The notes: generated from the sequence alone by a model not told the origin. Positions 1-8,616 are shown, numbered from the stretch's first letter. The stretch is DNA of 64,000 bases from Acinetobacter marinus (GCF_900096915.1 NZ_FMYK01000001.1:558001-622000); one strand, 5' to 3'. A program made the numbers and translations.

Positions 1-1
1 C

Positions 2-352
2 GCCGAGTTTAGCCAAATGAGTACACCGCTCGATACTGAAGAAGTGTTTATTCTCAGTTATGAGTTTTGGAAAGATTTTCGCCACAATCAGACCTTTCAG
101 CACATTATTGAACAAGGTATCCGTGACTTCTACGCAACTTTTGCCGATGAGAATATTTATACCCTGTTTCTGGCAACGGGTTTAAACATCGAAGATATAC
201 AGCTGGAAGCAGAACGTTTTGCGCCAAGCATCTTAAAGCGCTTAGATGAATTGGGTCTCTTAGATACAATCATCGATCACATGATTCAGCCATTTTTTCA
301 ATCTGAACATACGATTGATCAACTCAATCAGGTTTTAAAGCAAAGATTTTAA
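2..352 (+). CDS. 3' end of an unidentified protein (5'-truncated)
   Basis: The reading frame is open to the left edge of the window. The first in-window ATG (position 17) has no visible ribosome binding site, so this is most likely the C-terminal part of a longer gene. About 116 residues are visible. They are rich in Leu, Ile, Phe and acidic residues, look helical and soluble, and show no signal peptide, membrane segment or metal motif. I do not recognise the family. The next gene to the right on this strand is a small lipoprotein about 390 bases away, beyond a convergent tRNA, so no operon is suggested. Confidence 0.6.
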   Translation, partial: AEFSQMSTPLDTEEVFILSYEFWKDFRHNQTFQHIIEQGIRDFYATFADENIYTLFLATGLNIEDIQLEAERFAPSILKRLDELGLLDTIIDHMIQPFFQSEHTIDQLNQVLKQRF

Positions 353-430
353 AGCAAAAATCTTAAACCAGATGGCTGAGCCTAAACGCATCGGCAAAAT
401 CACTTCACACGTTCTGATAAAATTTTAGGC

Positions 431-461
431 AAAAAAAAGATCATACATGGGAGTATGATCT
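431..461 (-). terminator. Rho-independent terminator of tRNA-Met
   Basis: A 9-bp stem (438-446 with 453-461) closes a six-base loop. On the minus strand it is followed by eight U residues (the A run at 431-438). It lies directly downstream of tRNA-Met. Confidence 0.8.
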
Positions 462-468
462 ATAAAAA

Positions 469-545
469 TGGTGGCTATGACGAGACTTGAACTTGTGACC
501 CCCGCATTATGAGTGCGGTGCTCTAACCAACTGAGCTACATAGCC
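469..545 (-). tRNA. tRNA-Met(CAT), elongator type
   Basis: The minus strand folds as a full cloverleaf of 77 nt with encoded CCA (469-471). The acceptor stem is GGCTATG/CATAGCC, and the D arm reads AGCTCAGTTGGTTAGAGC. The anticodon stem is CCGCA/TGCGG with loop CTCATAA, so the anticodon is CAT. The T arm is intact. Acceptor and D arm match E. coli elongator tRNA-Met much better than initiator tRNA or the lysidine-modified tRNA-Ile(CAT). It is a single gene with its own promoter and terminator. Confidence 0.95.
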
Positions 546-561
546 GTAAACTGTGGGCGCA

Positions 562-589
562 TTATTATCTTTTCAACGCCATTCGTCAA
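562..589 (-). promoter_or_regulatory. Sigma-70 promoter for tRNA-Met
   Basis: On the minus strand a TTGACG -35 box (584-589) is separated by 16 bases from a TAATAA -10 box (562-567). This is 16 bases upstream of the mature tRNA 5' end, followed by a GC-rich discriminator typical of stable-RNA promoters. Confidence 0.7.
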
Positions 590-744
590 GGCTATGTTGC
601 ATCAAATGCTTAAACTCCATCCAGTTTTTGACAATTTGTTGAAATAACAGACTATACATAGCGATGAGAATGAATTCTCACCTGAACGCACTGAATTATG
701 GCATACTCGACATAAGCAAATCGACAAACAGGGATAAACCATCA

Positions 745-1176
745 ATGATTAAATACAGTTCAATTTTCGCCATCATCAGCCCTGTTGTCGTCCTATTAGG
801 CTGTCAAACCACAGCGCAACAATTCAACGGCAAATCTGGCTACGAAGTCGTTTCACAAACTGCACAGACCACAACGCTCAAATATACGCTCTCAGCAAAT
901 CCTGATAAAGCGAAGATTCAAGCAAAGTTGCAAAGTGCCTGCCAAAAAGTGCTTGGTGCAAATAAAACCTATAAGATTGATATTTTAGGCACCAGTGAAG
1001 TCAATACTCAAGCCAGTAATCCACCTGCTCAAGGCGTTAATATCGGTCAAACTCGTGCCACATTTGGACTATCGACAACACCAAGTTTATCGAGCACCGA
1101 TGATTATGCGACTCGCCAAGCATTAGAAGCTCAGCCAAAAACATTGAATGTCATCCTATATACCTGCACCGCTTAA
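745..1176 (+). CDS. Small outer-membrane-type lipoprotein, function unknown
   Basis: The protein is 143 residues from the ATG at 745. An upstream in-frame ATG at 664 would put 27 polar residues ahead of the signal peptide and is unlikely. The N-terminus MIKYSSIFAIISPVVVLLGC is a lipoprotein signal peptide with lipobox LLGC, so it should be lipidated and exported. The mature part is Thr/Gln/Ala-rich. It has two further cysteines, one near the middle and one in the C-terminal YTCTA, which could form a disulfide in the periplasm. No catalytic motif is visible and I do not recognise the family. It stands alone, convergent with the methyltransferase gene. Confidence 0.75.
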   Translation: MIKYSSIFAIISPVVVLLGCQTTAQQFNGKSGYEVVSQTAQTTTLKYTLSANPDKAKIQAKLQSACQKVLGANKTYKIDILGTSEVNTQASNPPAQGVNIGQTRATFGLSTTPSLSSTDDYATRQALEAQPKTLNVILYTCTA

Positions 1177-1282
1177 AACACTTTATACACGTCTTGAGGT
1201 TTGTTCAGATGGAATAGACCTTAAGATGCTCGTTTAACTTCTGGACTAATCACTTCTAGACAAAGCAGCGCTACTGCGAATT

Positions 1283-1954
1283 TCACACTGTCTTGTAAAA
1301 ACTCACATTACGAAACTCTTTGGCTTCATCCAAGTCAGGCCAAGTGGTGGCACTACGCTCATCAATTTTGATATAGTTTGGATGACTAAAGTTTTTCACA
1401 CGGCTATCCGCCACCCACACTTCTGGGGCAAATTTTAGAAATTCATCAAGAAAAAAACGATTACATTGGTCATAAAGTACATCGGCAGCGAGAAGTACAT
1501 CGACTTGCTCAGCGGCACTTTGCTCTAAAGCATAAAGATCCGCCAAATACTCCAATTCAACTTGATTCAGCTTGGCATTTTCACGACACGACTCAAGACT
1601 GACCAAATCAATATCACAACAAATGACGCGCTTTGCGCCTGCCAGCTTGGCAGCGATCGCCACCACACCCGAGCCTGCGCCAAAATCCAAAACCACTTTA
1701 TCTTTGACATGATGTGGCTCTGTTAACAGCCACTGAGCCATCGCCAAACCAGACGCCCAACAGAAAATCCAATACGGCGTTTCATTCCAAATTTTGCGAA
1801 TGACTTCATCATCCAAGCGGTCATTCGAAAATACAGGCGGAATCAACCACAATTGAATCGGTGTATCAGGCAGATATTGTGCGGTTAATTCACAGTTTGG
1901 AATGACTTGATGGAGCGCATCCAACAATTGCTGTGGTGCGCTCAGATTGCTCAT
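1283..1954 (-). CDS. METTL20/ETFB-lysine-methyltransferase-like class I SAM methyltransferase
   Basis: The protein is 223 residues. The ATG at 1954 is chosen because GGTGAG lies 5 nt upstream; the longer frame begins with TTG directly after the folD stop. Residues about 85-100 hold the SAM-binding glycine loop VLDFGAGSGVVAIAA, followed by an acidic motif II (CDID). The segment before it, PYWIFCWASGLAMAQWLL, and the later ADVLYD resemble the METTL20 family, which methylates lysines of the electron-transfer flavoprotein beta subunit. It follows folD on the same strand with 12 bases between stop and start, so the two are probably co-transcribed. No etfB is in the window, so the substrate is inferred from resemblance only. 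Another protein or small-molecule methyltransferase remains possible. Confidence 0.75.
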   Translation of the reverse strand: MSNLSAPQQLLDALHQVIPNCELTAQYLPDTPIQLWLIPPVFSNDRLDDEVIRKIWNETPYWIFCWASGLAMAQWLLTEPHHVKDKVVLDFGAGSGVVAIAAKLAGAKRVICCDIDLVSLESCRENAKLNQVELEYLADLYALEQSAAEQVDVLLAADVLYDQCNRFFLDEFLKFAPEVWVADSRVKNFSHPNYIKIDERSATTWPDLDEAKEFRNVSFYKTV

Positions 1955-1966
1955 CGTACTCACCAA

Positions 1967-2815
1967 TTAAGCAAATGCTTTTTCAGCAGCTTCTACGGTC
2001 TGACGAATCAAGGTGGTAATGGTCATTGGACCAACTCCGCCTGGTACAGGCGTATACGCAGCAGCGATGTCTTCGATGCCTTGCAACTCAATATCACCGA
2101 CACCGCCACCGTCACGTGGATGGAAACCTGCATCAACCACCACGGCACCTTGTTTGATCCAATCCTTTTTGATGAGCTCTGCTTTACCGACTGCGCCGAC
2201 TACAATATCCGCTTGCTTGACGAGGTCTGCAAGGTTTTGGGTACGTGAATGACAAATCGTTACGGTGGCATTGGCTTGTAAAAGCATCATTGCCATGGGC
2301 TTACCCAAGATCGCCGAACGACCAACCACTACTGCGTGTTTACCTGCGATGTCGATACTATATTCCTTTAAAATGGTCATGATGCCTTGTGGCGTTGCTG
2401 AACCGTATGCAGATTCACCCATCGCCATACGACCAAAACCAAGACAAGTCACGCCATCGACATCTTTTTCAAGGCTAATCGCATCAAAGCAAGCACGCTC
2501 ATCGATCTGCTCAGGCACTGGATGTTGGAGCAAAATACCGTGTACATCAGGATTGGCATTGAGCTTTTCAATTTCTGCTAAAAGCTGTTCAGTTGTAGTA
2601 CTTTGTGGCAATTCAACCTTGACAGAATCCATGCCTACACGACGACAGGCATTGCCCTTCATCCGCACATAAGTCGCAGATGCACCATCATCACCGACCA
2701 AAATCGTTGCCAAAATCGGGGTGCGACCTGTTTTGCTTTTTAACGCCTCTACACGAGTGAGTAAATCTGCTTCAATTGTATTTGCTAATGCACGACCATC
2801 CAAAACCAATGCCAC
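1967..2815 (-). CDS. folD: Bifunctional methylenetetrahydrofolate dehydrogenase/cyclohydrolase
   Basis: FolD converts 5,10-methylene-THF to 10-formyl-THF in cytoplasmic one-carbon metabolism, using NADP. The start is taken as GTG at 2815, with GGAG 8 nt upstream and the family-typical beginning (V/M)ALVLDGRALA, giving 282 residues, the usual FolD length. The longer open frame to 2965 runs into the tRNA-Cys promoter and has no family similarity. Landmarks are the YVRMKGNACRRVG segment with the catalytic Tyr/Lys around residue 50, the Rossmann motif VVGRSAILGKP, and the C-terminal signature PGGVGPMT. It precedes the methyltransferase gene in a likely two-gene operon and is divergent from tRNA-Cys. 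Confidence 0.96.
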   Translation of the reverse strand: MALVLDGRALANTIEADLLTRVEALKSKTGRTPILATILVGDDGASATYVRMKGNACRRVGMDSVKVELPQSTTTEQLLAEIEKLNANPDVHGILLQHPVPEQIDERACFDAISLEKDVDGVTCLGFGRMAMGESAYGSATPQGIMTILKEYSIDIAGKHAVVVGRSAILGKPMAMMLLQANATVTICHSRTQNLADLVKQADIVVGAVGKAELIKKDWIKQGAVVVDAGFHPRDGGGVGDIELQGIEDIAAAYTPVPGGVGPMTITTLIRQTVEAAEKAFA

Positions 2816-2925
2816 AGCCTGTTCTCCACGATTCAACAAAAATTTTAATGTGCAAATCATACATGAATTTTTTGCACAATTGCGCTTAGATGTTGTTTTT
2901 CTGCGCATATTCGCCGCCAATAGTA

Positions 2926-2953
2926 TTGTTTTTTTCTCAAAGGTTGCTAATAT
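2926..2953 (+). promoter_or_regulatory. Sigma-70 promoter for the tRNA-Cys/tRNA-Leu unit
   Basis: TTGTTT (2926-2931) and TAATAT (2948-2953) are separated by 16 bases and sit 15 bases before the mature 5' end of tRNA-Cys. Confidence 0.65.
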
Positions 2954-2968
2954 GTGCATCACCAAGTA

Positions 2969-3042
2969 GGCGGGGTGGCAGAGTGGTCATGCAGCGGACT
3001 GCAACTCCGTGTACGCCGGTTCGATTCCGACCTCCGCCTCCA
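2969..3042 (+). tRNA. tRNA-Cys(GCA)
   Basis: A 74-nt cloverleaf with encoded CCA. The acceptor stem is GGCGGGG with CTCCGCC, the discriminator base is U as is usual for tRNA-Cys, and the anticodon loop CTGCAAC gives GCA. It is followed 55 bases later by tRNA-Leu on the same strand, probably in one transcript. Confidence 0.95.
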
Positions 3043-3097
3043 AATTGGTAATGTCTAAGCATAAAGACTTGAAATCATATGCAAAATTAGAATGAAC

Positions 3098-3183
3098 GCC
3101 CGGGTGGTGAAATAGGTAGACACAGGGGATTTAAAATCCCCCGCCCTCAAAGCGTGCCGGTTCGAGTCCGGCCCCGGGCACCA
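3098..3183 (+). tRNA. tRNA-Leu(TAA)
   Basis: An 86-nt class II tRNA with encoded CCA. The acceptor stem is GCCCGGG/CCCGGGC. The anticodon stem GGGAT/ATCCC with loop TTTAAAA gives TAA, and the long variable arm (CGCCCTCAAAGCGTG) is typical of leucine tRNAs. It shares the promoter of the preceding tRNA-Cys. Confidence 0.95.
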
Positions 3184-3229
3184 TTTTATGGTGACATTAA
3201 TTCTTATATTGAAATTAATGTAGAAAATG

Positions 3230-3252
3230 ACCAGCATAATGCTGGTTTTTTT
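3230..3252 (+). terminator. Rho-independent terminator of the tRNA-Cys/tRNA-Leu unit
   Basis: Stem ACCAGCA/TGCTGGT with a three-base loop, followed by a run of seven T. Confidence 0.85.
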
Positions 3253-3309
3253 GTGTCTAAAAATTGCGATCAAATCATTAATAATCTGTAATTTATAATA
3301 TTTTTAACC

Positions 3310-3337
3310 AAAAAATCAGCCAAACGCATTTGGCTGA
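3310..3337 (-). terminator. Rho-independent terminator of the phoD-like gene
   Basis: A 9-bp stem, TCAGCCAAA with TTTGGCTGA (3316-3324/3329-3337), has a four-base loop and is followed on the minus strand by six U. It lies just downstream of the stop at 3385. Confidence 0.85.
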
Positions 3338-3384
3338 AATCAATCAATTAAAGAACTTAGCGTCAGTGCAAATTTTGTTGACCG

Positions 3385-5166
3385 TTACGCAACTTGTGCA
3401 GAGTCAGTTTTTACATTTAAATCTACATCTAAAGTCAACTGATGTGCACGACTGCTATCCACCGAATACTCTTTATCTTTAATGGTATCAACAAAAATCC
3501 AATTGGCTTGCATTTGCACTTGATCAAAAGTCACGGTGAGATAGCCACGCTGATTCAGATTGGTATATGCCAACTCATCAATCAAAGTAGTAAATGCCAT
3601 TTCAAACTGTTGCAACTGCGCCTGCGAAATATTCAAATACTTTTCCATGCCTGGTGAAGACACCGAGCTGGTTGCCAGCTCCACACCCACATAGCTAGAT
3701 GATTGTGTATCAGTCGCCTGACTATATAGATAGCTACTCCACGCATTATGCGTATCACCCGCTAGCACTACGACCTTTTTGCCCAGTTGCATCAATGTCC
3801 CGTACAGTACTTCACGCTCATAATAATAGCCATCCCACGCATCGAGATTGTACGGCGCAACCGTGCTAATCCGTGCCTTTTCTTGCGCTGTGACCGACGT
3901 ATCGCCTTGAGCAATTCGCATTTTGATCGTGACCAATTCGGTGATTTGCGCATTCATAGCTGCCAAGGTGTCTGCGGTGACATTACCACTGGTAACTGCA
4001 CTTAATGACATGAGCAACTCCGCAGGGATCAACATTTTCGCCATCAACACCTGTTGCCCAAGCACGTTCCAAGTCGCTGTTGACATCGCCAATTGTTGCT
4101 GTAACCAAGCACGCTGAGCATAACCCATGAGTGTGCGATTTTGCGCTGTCAAATTTGCTTGAAATGTCGCAAAGTCTACGCCTGATGCAGTGATATAATC
4201 CGCATAATCCAACTGTTCATCTCGTGCCAAAATACGTGTATCGAGCATATTTAGCTGTACCAGCTCACCAAAATTAAACTGACGATAGATATTCAAATGA
4301 TCATCTTCTGAAATCGGACGAATTGGCATCCATTCAAAATAGGCTTGTAGTGCCGCAAGTTTGCGTTCGAAGAAATCACCTTCATTGTCTTGATGATTTT
4401 CAGCACCTTCACGCCATGTATCATTCGCCAGCTCATGATCATCCCACACCACGATAAATGGATGGCGCAGATGTAATGCTTGTAGATCGGCATCGGTGCG
4501 ATACAGCGCATAACGCTTACGATAGTCGTCTAATTTGACGATTTCTACATTGTTATCTGCTGCGAGCGTACGACCAAGAGCGACTGCATCTTCTGTAGCA
4601 TAGCCATCTGCGCCATATTCATAAATATAATCGCCGAGATGAATCACCACATCGACATCTTGTTTTGCCATCTCCGCATAGACATGGAAATATCCCGCAG
4701 GATAGTTTGAACACGAGCACACGGCAAAGCTGACTTGATCGGTTTGTGTCGCTAAAGTCTTGCTTTGTCCTGTTGCAGAAATCGCTGAACCGCATTTAAA
4801 ACGATAGAAATAGGCTTGTCCTGCATCCAAACCTGTTGCATCCACTTTCACCGTAAAATCCACTGCAATACTGGTTTCGACTTTTCCTGTAGCGATGATC
4901 TGAGAAAATGCCGCATCGCTTGCGACTTCCCAAGTCACATTGACACGCAAAGACGCATCTTCTGGGCTAATACGTGTCCACAAAATCATCCGATCTTGCA
5001 GAGGATCACCACTGGCAACGCCATGTAAGAACTCAACTTTTGGCGCATGATCCGAATCTTGATCATCATCGTCATTACACCCCACCAAACTACTGGCAAC
5101 AGATAATGCCCCAAAGCCCATTAAACTCTTTTGAATTAACGCACGGCGTGTCACGAAACTTGGCAT
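3385..5166 (-). CDS. phoD: PhoD-family alkaline phosphatase/phosphodiesterase, Tat-exported lipoprotein
   Basis: PhoD enzymes hydrolyse phosphate mono- and diesters outside the cytoplasmic membrane. The start at 5166 (593 residues) puts a twin-arginine signal at the N-terminus: SFVTRRALIQKSL, a hydrophobic stretch, then SSLVGC, which also fits a lipobox. The longer frame to 5235 would bury this signal. The N-terminal PhoD domain (about residues 50-140) begins FLHGVASGDPLQDRMILWTRI. Metallophosphatase motifs follow: CSCSN, HLGDYIYEYG, WDDHELANDTW and LAGDTHNAW, which carry the Asp, Asn and His metal ligands of the family. It stands alone with its own terminator. No PHO box was identified. Confidence 0.92.
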   Translation of the reverse strand: MPSFVTRRALIQKSLMGFGALSVASSLVGCNDDDDQDSDHAPKVEFLHGVASGDPLQDRMILWTRISPEDASLRVNVTWEVASDAAFSQIIATGKVETSIAVDFTVKVDATGLDAGQAYFYRFKCGSAISATGQSKTLATQTDQVSFAVCSCSNYPAGYFHVYAEMAKQDVDVVIHLGDYIYEYGADGYATEDAVALGRTLAADNNVEIVKLDDYRKRYALYRTDADLQALHLRHPFIVVWDDHELANDTWREGAENHQDNEGDFFERKLAALQAYFEWMPIRPISEDDHLNIYRQFNFGELVQLNMLDTRILARDEQLDYADYITASGVDFATFQANLTAQNRTLMGYAQRAWLQQQLAMSTATWNVLGQQVLMAKMLIPAELLMSLSAVTSGNVTADTLAAMNAQITELVTIKMRIAQGDTSVTAQEKARISTVAPYNLDAWDGYYYEREVLYGTLMQLGKKVVVLAGDTHNAWSSYLYSQATDTQSSSYVGVELATSSVSSPGMEKYLNISQAQLQQFEMAFTTLIDELAYTNLNQRGYLTVTFDQVQMQANWIFVDTIKDKEYSVDSSRAHQLTLDVDLNVKTDSAQVA

Positions 5167-5286
5167 AGATTTCTCATCTTTGGCTATCAATAAACAGCAA
5201 AAATCTAAACCGCCAACATGAACCTTTGATCGCAAAATGATGAAGATATGATGACAATTAAAGTTTCATGATAATTTTTCAACATT

Positions 5287-5316
5287 CAAAAACAAGAAAC
5301 TCGACCGAAGTCGAGT
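5287..5316 (-). terminator. Likely terminator downstream of the SutA-like gene
   Basis: Stem ACTCGAC/GTCGAGT (5299-5316) with a TTCG tetraloop on the minus strand, followed by an interrupted U-rich tract. It lies between the SutA-like gene and phoD. Confidence 0.65.
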
Positions 5317-5360
5317 AATAACGCCGTAAAGGCAATTATAGTGAATTCAAACAAACCCAC

Positions 5361-5630
5361 TTAATCATGTGCAGATTCATCAGGTGGCACTTCGGTAATG
5401 CGTCCGCCCTGTGCAAGAAAGCGTGCCACTTCATCTTCAAGCGAATCTCGGGCTTTTTGACGTGCAGTGACTGAAAGGCTTTCTGCTTCTTCACGCTCTG
5501 CATCTGTGGTGCGCCCAGCACTTTCCCCATCACCATCATCAGTCTCTGCACCATTTTCGGCAGATTTACTTTCTTCCTCATCAACGCCTTCGTTCAGGTC
5601 GTCGTCGTCATAATCTATGTTACCGCTCAT
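5361..5630 (-). CDS. SutA-like RNA-polymerase-binding transcriptional regulator
   Basis: A small acidic protein of 89 residues from the ATG at 5630, with GGAG 9 nt upstream. The longer frame would start at a GTG. Residues 1-50 are a disordered, Asp/Glu/Ser-rich tail. Residues about 53-85 (SVTARQKARDSLEDEVARFL, then AQGGRITEVPPD) resemble the conserved C-terminal half of Pseudomonas SutA, where a helix with RDALARAMEEFLSRGGKVQEI is followed by a short tail. SutA binds the RNA polymerase beta subunit and raises transcription, including rRNA, during slow growth. That assignment comes from remembered resemblance, and the short length limits certainty. It is a single gene downstream of the ubi operon with a terminator on its 3' side. 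Confidence 0.6.
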   Translation of the reverse strand: MSGNIDYDDDDLNEGVDEEESKSAENGAETDDGDGESAGRTTDAEREEAESLSVTARQKARDSLEDEVARFLAQGGRITEVPPDESAHD

Positions 5631-5823
5631 GCTCAGTATCTCCACAACATCAAATATTCGCAGCGACGTACATCTATCGCTTTAAATTGATCTATTTAGG
5701 CGAAATGTAGCAATCAATTGGGTATCCGCCTAGCCCCTTGACTGTTAAAAATGGTGAAAATATCATCGAAAAATTCAATTTTTATCACGATTTTGATCAA
5801 TTGATTGAATTTTTAACAATCAG

Positions 5824-5840
5824 CGTTCTTGAGAAGAACG
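5824..5840 (-). terminator. Weak hairpin at the end of the ubi operon
   Basis: A 7-bp stem CGTTCTT/AAGAACG with a three-base loop lies 9 bases past the stop of the second ubiquinone hydroxylase. On the minus strand the downstream sequence is only moderately U-rich; the better T run is on the plus side. An AT-rich inverted repeat (5769-5779/5804-5814) lies further downstream. Terminator function is uncertain. Confidence 0.4.
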
Positions 5841-5849
5841 ATCATTTTT

Positions 5850-7118
5850 TTAAATTGCGTATTGCGTATCTTTGAGCGCAGGCACACCACTGGCTTGCAC
5901 GCTAAAGAAATCCACCGCATTTTGCTGATTTGCTACGAAATGCACCGCTTCATTACGAAGCCATTGTAGCGGTCGAAGCTGAGTGATATTGATCCAACCC
6001 AGCCCTGACATACTGTGCATCATCAAGCTATTGTGCAGGCGACGTTGATGTTCATATTTGCGCAGTGTCTGAATATGCGCCCATGCGCCACGTTTGTGAT
6101 CTTTAATCAATTGATCGACCAATACCGCCGCATCCAAACAGCCTAAATTCACCCCTTGCCCTGCCAATGGATGAATCACATGCGCCGCATCACCGACCAA
6201 TGCCACACCATCTGTCACATAACTTTGCGCCTGACGAGCTGCTAACGGAAAACTTGCACGTGAAACGACCTCAAACACTTCACCGAGCATATAGTGACTG
6301 GCTTGACTGACTTTTTTGGCAAAATCTTGATCATTCAGTTCACGATATTCATCCGCATAATCCGTTGGTAAAGTCCAAACAATGGATTGCCAATGCCCTT
6401 GATGTTCTGCATCTAAACTTTTCATGGGTAAAAATGCTAAAGGACCTGTATCGAGGAAAATTTGCCGAGCCACATGCTGATGCGTTTTTTCGGTACGAAT
6501 CGCACAGCTGACCGCCGTTTGTCCATAATCCAGACGATCTGGCAAAATCCCAACCTGATCACGAACAAAAGAATTTGCGCCATCTGCACCAATAATTAAG
6601 TCTGTGGTGAGCACCTCACCATCCGCCAAAGTGACTTGCCAATGTTGAGGTAATTTCTCCAGTCGAGTGACTTTGACTTGAGTACGATAATCTTGAACTT
6701 TCTGCTGTAATTCTGTCTGTAAAGCAAGGTTAAGCACACTTGGCTCGACCATAATGCCAAGCCAATCATGAGGCATCGGCGGTGTCATAGAGGCTTGCCC
6801 AAAATGAATCTCACCATGTCCATCACGGTGCCACACTTGCATACCACTATAGGGCTGATAACGCTGAAATTTTTGCAAATGTTGCCATGCGCCCGCTTGC
6901 TCCATCAAGTGCATCGAGGCTTGATTGAGTGCCAATACACGTGGATTAGTTTGGCTGAGCACTTTTTCCGCATCAAGCAATGGCGAAGCATCTAAAACAG
7001 TGGCTTGAATGCCTGCTTTGGCAAGCAACAAAGCAGTCAATCCACCAACCAAACCACCACCAATGATAATCACACTATGGTGCGTGTTTTGATGCGTATT
7101 GTGCATTTCCTTACTCAT
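5850..7118 (-). CDS. FAD-dependent ubiquinone-biosynthesis hydroxylase (UbiI/UbiF type)
   Basis: A class A flavin monooxygenase of 422 residues. An N-terminal FAD motif GGGLVGGLTALLLAKAG (about residues 20-36) is followed by NPRVLALNQASMHLMEQ, the NADPH/FAD DG motif (IGADGANS, about residue 180), and the C-terminal FAD ribityl motif LVGDAAHVIHPLAGQG (about residues 290-310). The segment YSGMQVWHRDGHGEIHF is closest to UbiI (VisC), with UbiF next. This points to hydroxylation of the ubiquinone ring, at C5 or C6. The ATG overlaps the TGA of ubiH (ATGA), so the two are translationally coupled, as in the E. coli ubiH-visC pair. The exact ring position cannot be settled by reading. Confidence 0.85.
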   Translation of the reverse strand: MSKEMHNTHQNTHHSVIIIGGGLVGGLTALLLAKAGIQATVLDASPLLDAEKVLSQTNPRVLALNQASMHLMEQAGAWQHLQKFQRYQPYSGMQVWHRDGHGEIHFGQASMTPPMPHDWLGIMVEPSVLNLALQTELQQKVQDYRTQVKVTRLEKLPQHWQVTLADGEVLTTDLIIGADGANSFVRDQVGILPDRLDYGQTAVSCAIRTEKTHQHVARQIFLDTGPLAFLPMKSLDAEHQGHWQSIVWTLPTDYADEYRELNDQDFAKKVSQASHYMLGEVFEVVSRASFPLAARQAQSYVTDGVALVGDAAHVIHPLAGQGVNLGCLDAAVLVDQLIKDHKRGAWAHIQTLRKYEHQRRLHNSLMMHSMSGLGWINITQLRPLQWLRNEAVHFVANQQNAVDFFSVQASGVPALKDTQYAI

Positions 7119-8323
7119 GCTTTTAACCCCATGGCAAAGGTCGCCACCATCGGCTTGACACCTGGAATCAAATCAAATGCGAGTAAGCCTGTGTTGCGTG
7201 CAATTTTTAAAATTGGGTTGTGATTGCTAAAGCCTCGCACCACTTTGTCACAGAAGAAAATTACTTTCTTTTGATCACTGAGACGTGCTTGCTCATAAGA
7301 TTTCAGCATCTCATGATCACCCAAATCTAAACCCTGCTGTTGTTGATGAGCAAGATAACGACACAGGACAAAAGCATCGCGTAGACACAAGTTAAAGCCT
7401 TGCCCTGCCACAGGGTGAATGGTATGCGCCGCATTGCCCATCAGTACCACACGACCTGACACTTGCTGATGTGCTAGCACTTGGGATAATGGATAACTAA
7501 AACGCTTTCCAGTCTTTTCAAATTTCCCTGCACGATCGCCATAGGTTTGTTGTAGCGCATCTAAGAAATGCTGATCATTTTCCTCACCAAGCCATTCTTG
7601 CTCCGTACCTTTTTTCACAGGCCAGACGACGGAACGACGATATTCCCCATGTAAAGGCAACAACGCCAAAGGCCCTAAAGGACTAAATCGCTCAAAGCCG
7701 ACTTGCTGATGTGCTTTTGAGGTTTGTACCGTGGTGACGATCGCCACTTGATCATAATCATGCACATCCACACCGATGCCTAACGCCTGACGGCAGAACG
7801 AATCTCGACCATCAGCAGCAATCACCAACTGCCCTTTCAACGCCATGGTCGCATCCCCTTTGGATGCAGTAATCGACACCGAATGCTCATCTTGTGCCAA
7901 GCGAGTCACTTGCACGCCATCAATCAGCTCAATTAATGGATTGTCTTGCACAGTTTGCAGAAGAACTCGACCAAGCCATGCATTCTCAATGACTTGCCCA
8001 AAACTTTCGACTTTTTCCTCAGTATTGACCAGTTTGGCTTTACCAAAACTGCCTTGTTCTGAAATATGCACTTGATGAATTGGCGTGGCATATTGTTGTA
8101 ATGTTTCCCACAATCCTAACTCATGATAAATCTCAACACTGCGCCGAGATAAGGCAGTATTTCGTGCATCAAAACTGGAGTGATATGCCGTCTCACCGCC
8201 TTGCGCTTGATAATCAGGATACGTGATCGCTTCAAGCAAGGTGACTTTTAGCTCTAGTTTTGCCAACATCAGTGCAAGGCTCAGCCCGACCATGCCGCCA
8301 CCAACGATGATGATTGGTTGCAT
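7115..8323 (-). CDS. ubiH: 2-octaprenyl-6-methoxyphenol hydroxylase
   Basis: UbiH hydroxylates C1 of the ubiquinone precursor in the membrane-associated Ubi complex. The protein is 402 residues. It has the N-terminal FAD motif IIIVGGGMVGLSLALMLAK, then FDARNTALSRRSVEIYHELGLW and IHQVHISEQGSFGKA, both characteristic of UbiH, the DG motif AADGRDS, and the C-terminal MGNAAHTIHPVAGQGFN. The Asn in place of Asp in that last motif is also the UbiH form in E. coli. AGGA lies 9 nt before the ATG. It is the first gene of a two-gene operon. Confidence 0.92.
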   Translation of the reverse strand: MQPIIIVGGGMVGLSLALMLAKLELKVTLLEAITYPDYQAQGGETAYHSSFDARNTALSRRSVEIYHELGLWETLQQYATPIHQVHISEQGSFGKAKLVNTEEKVESFGQVIENAWLGRVLLQTVQDNPLIELIDGVQVTRLAQDEHSVSITASKGDATMALKGQLVIAADGRDSFCRQALGIGVDVHDYDQVAIVTTVQTSKAHQQVGFERFSPLGPLALLPLHGEYRRSVVWPVKKGTEQEWLGEENDQHFLDALQQTYGDRAGKFEKTGKRFSYPLSQVLAHQQVSGRVVLMGNAAHTIHPVAGQGFNLCLRDAFVLCRYLAHQQQQGLDLGDHEMLKSYEQARLSDQKKVIFFCDKVVRGFSNHNPILKIARNTGLLAFDLIPGVKPMVATFAMGLKA

Positions 8324-8554
8324 CCATTTATCCTTAATTTATTCAATAAGTTAAAATATAATCTAATGAATATAGCATATCGAAAAAAATAGCTCGACTA
8401 AAGCAAAAAATAGATAAAGCTTGTAAATCCCAGCCACACTCTACCATGGCGAAAATTTAATTCATTCAAAATCATCGGCATAAATTGAAACTGGATAAAC
8501 AACGCCACATGATAAACTTGCAATCAAAATACATCGAAAAAAGCATCGCACAAA

Positions 8555-8589
8555 TAAAAAAAGGCTTAGTGATATTTTCACTAAGCCTT
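8555..8589 (-). terminator. Rho-independent terminator of tRNA-Leu(TAG)
   Basis: A 12-bp stem AAGGCTTAGTGA/TCACTAAGCCTT (8561-8572/8578-8589) has a five-base loop and is followed by U residues on the minus strand. Confidence 0.85.
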
Positions 8590-8616
8590 TACAATATATC
8601 AATATTGCTAAGTATA

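Noticed and set aside
2013..2969. Several plus-strand frames opposite folD
   Set aside because: FolD on the minus strand explains the region fully; the frames have no independent start signals.
3055..3273. 72-codon minus-strand frame
   Set aside because: It lies across tRNA-Leu(TAA) and its terminator; the protein is an antisense reading of the tRNA.
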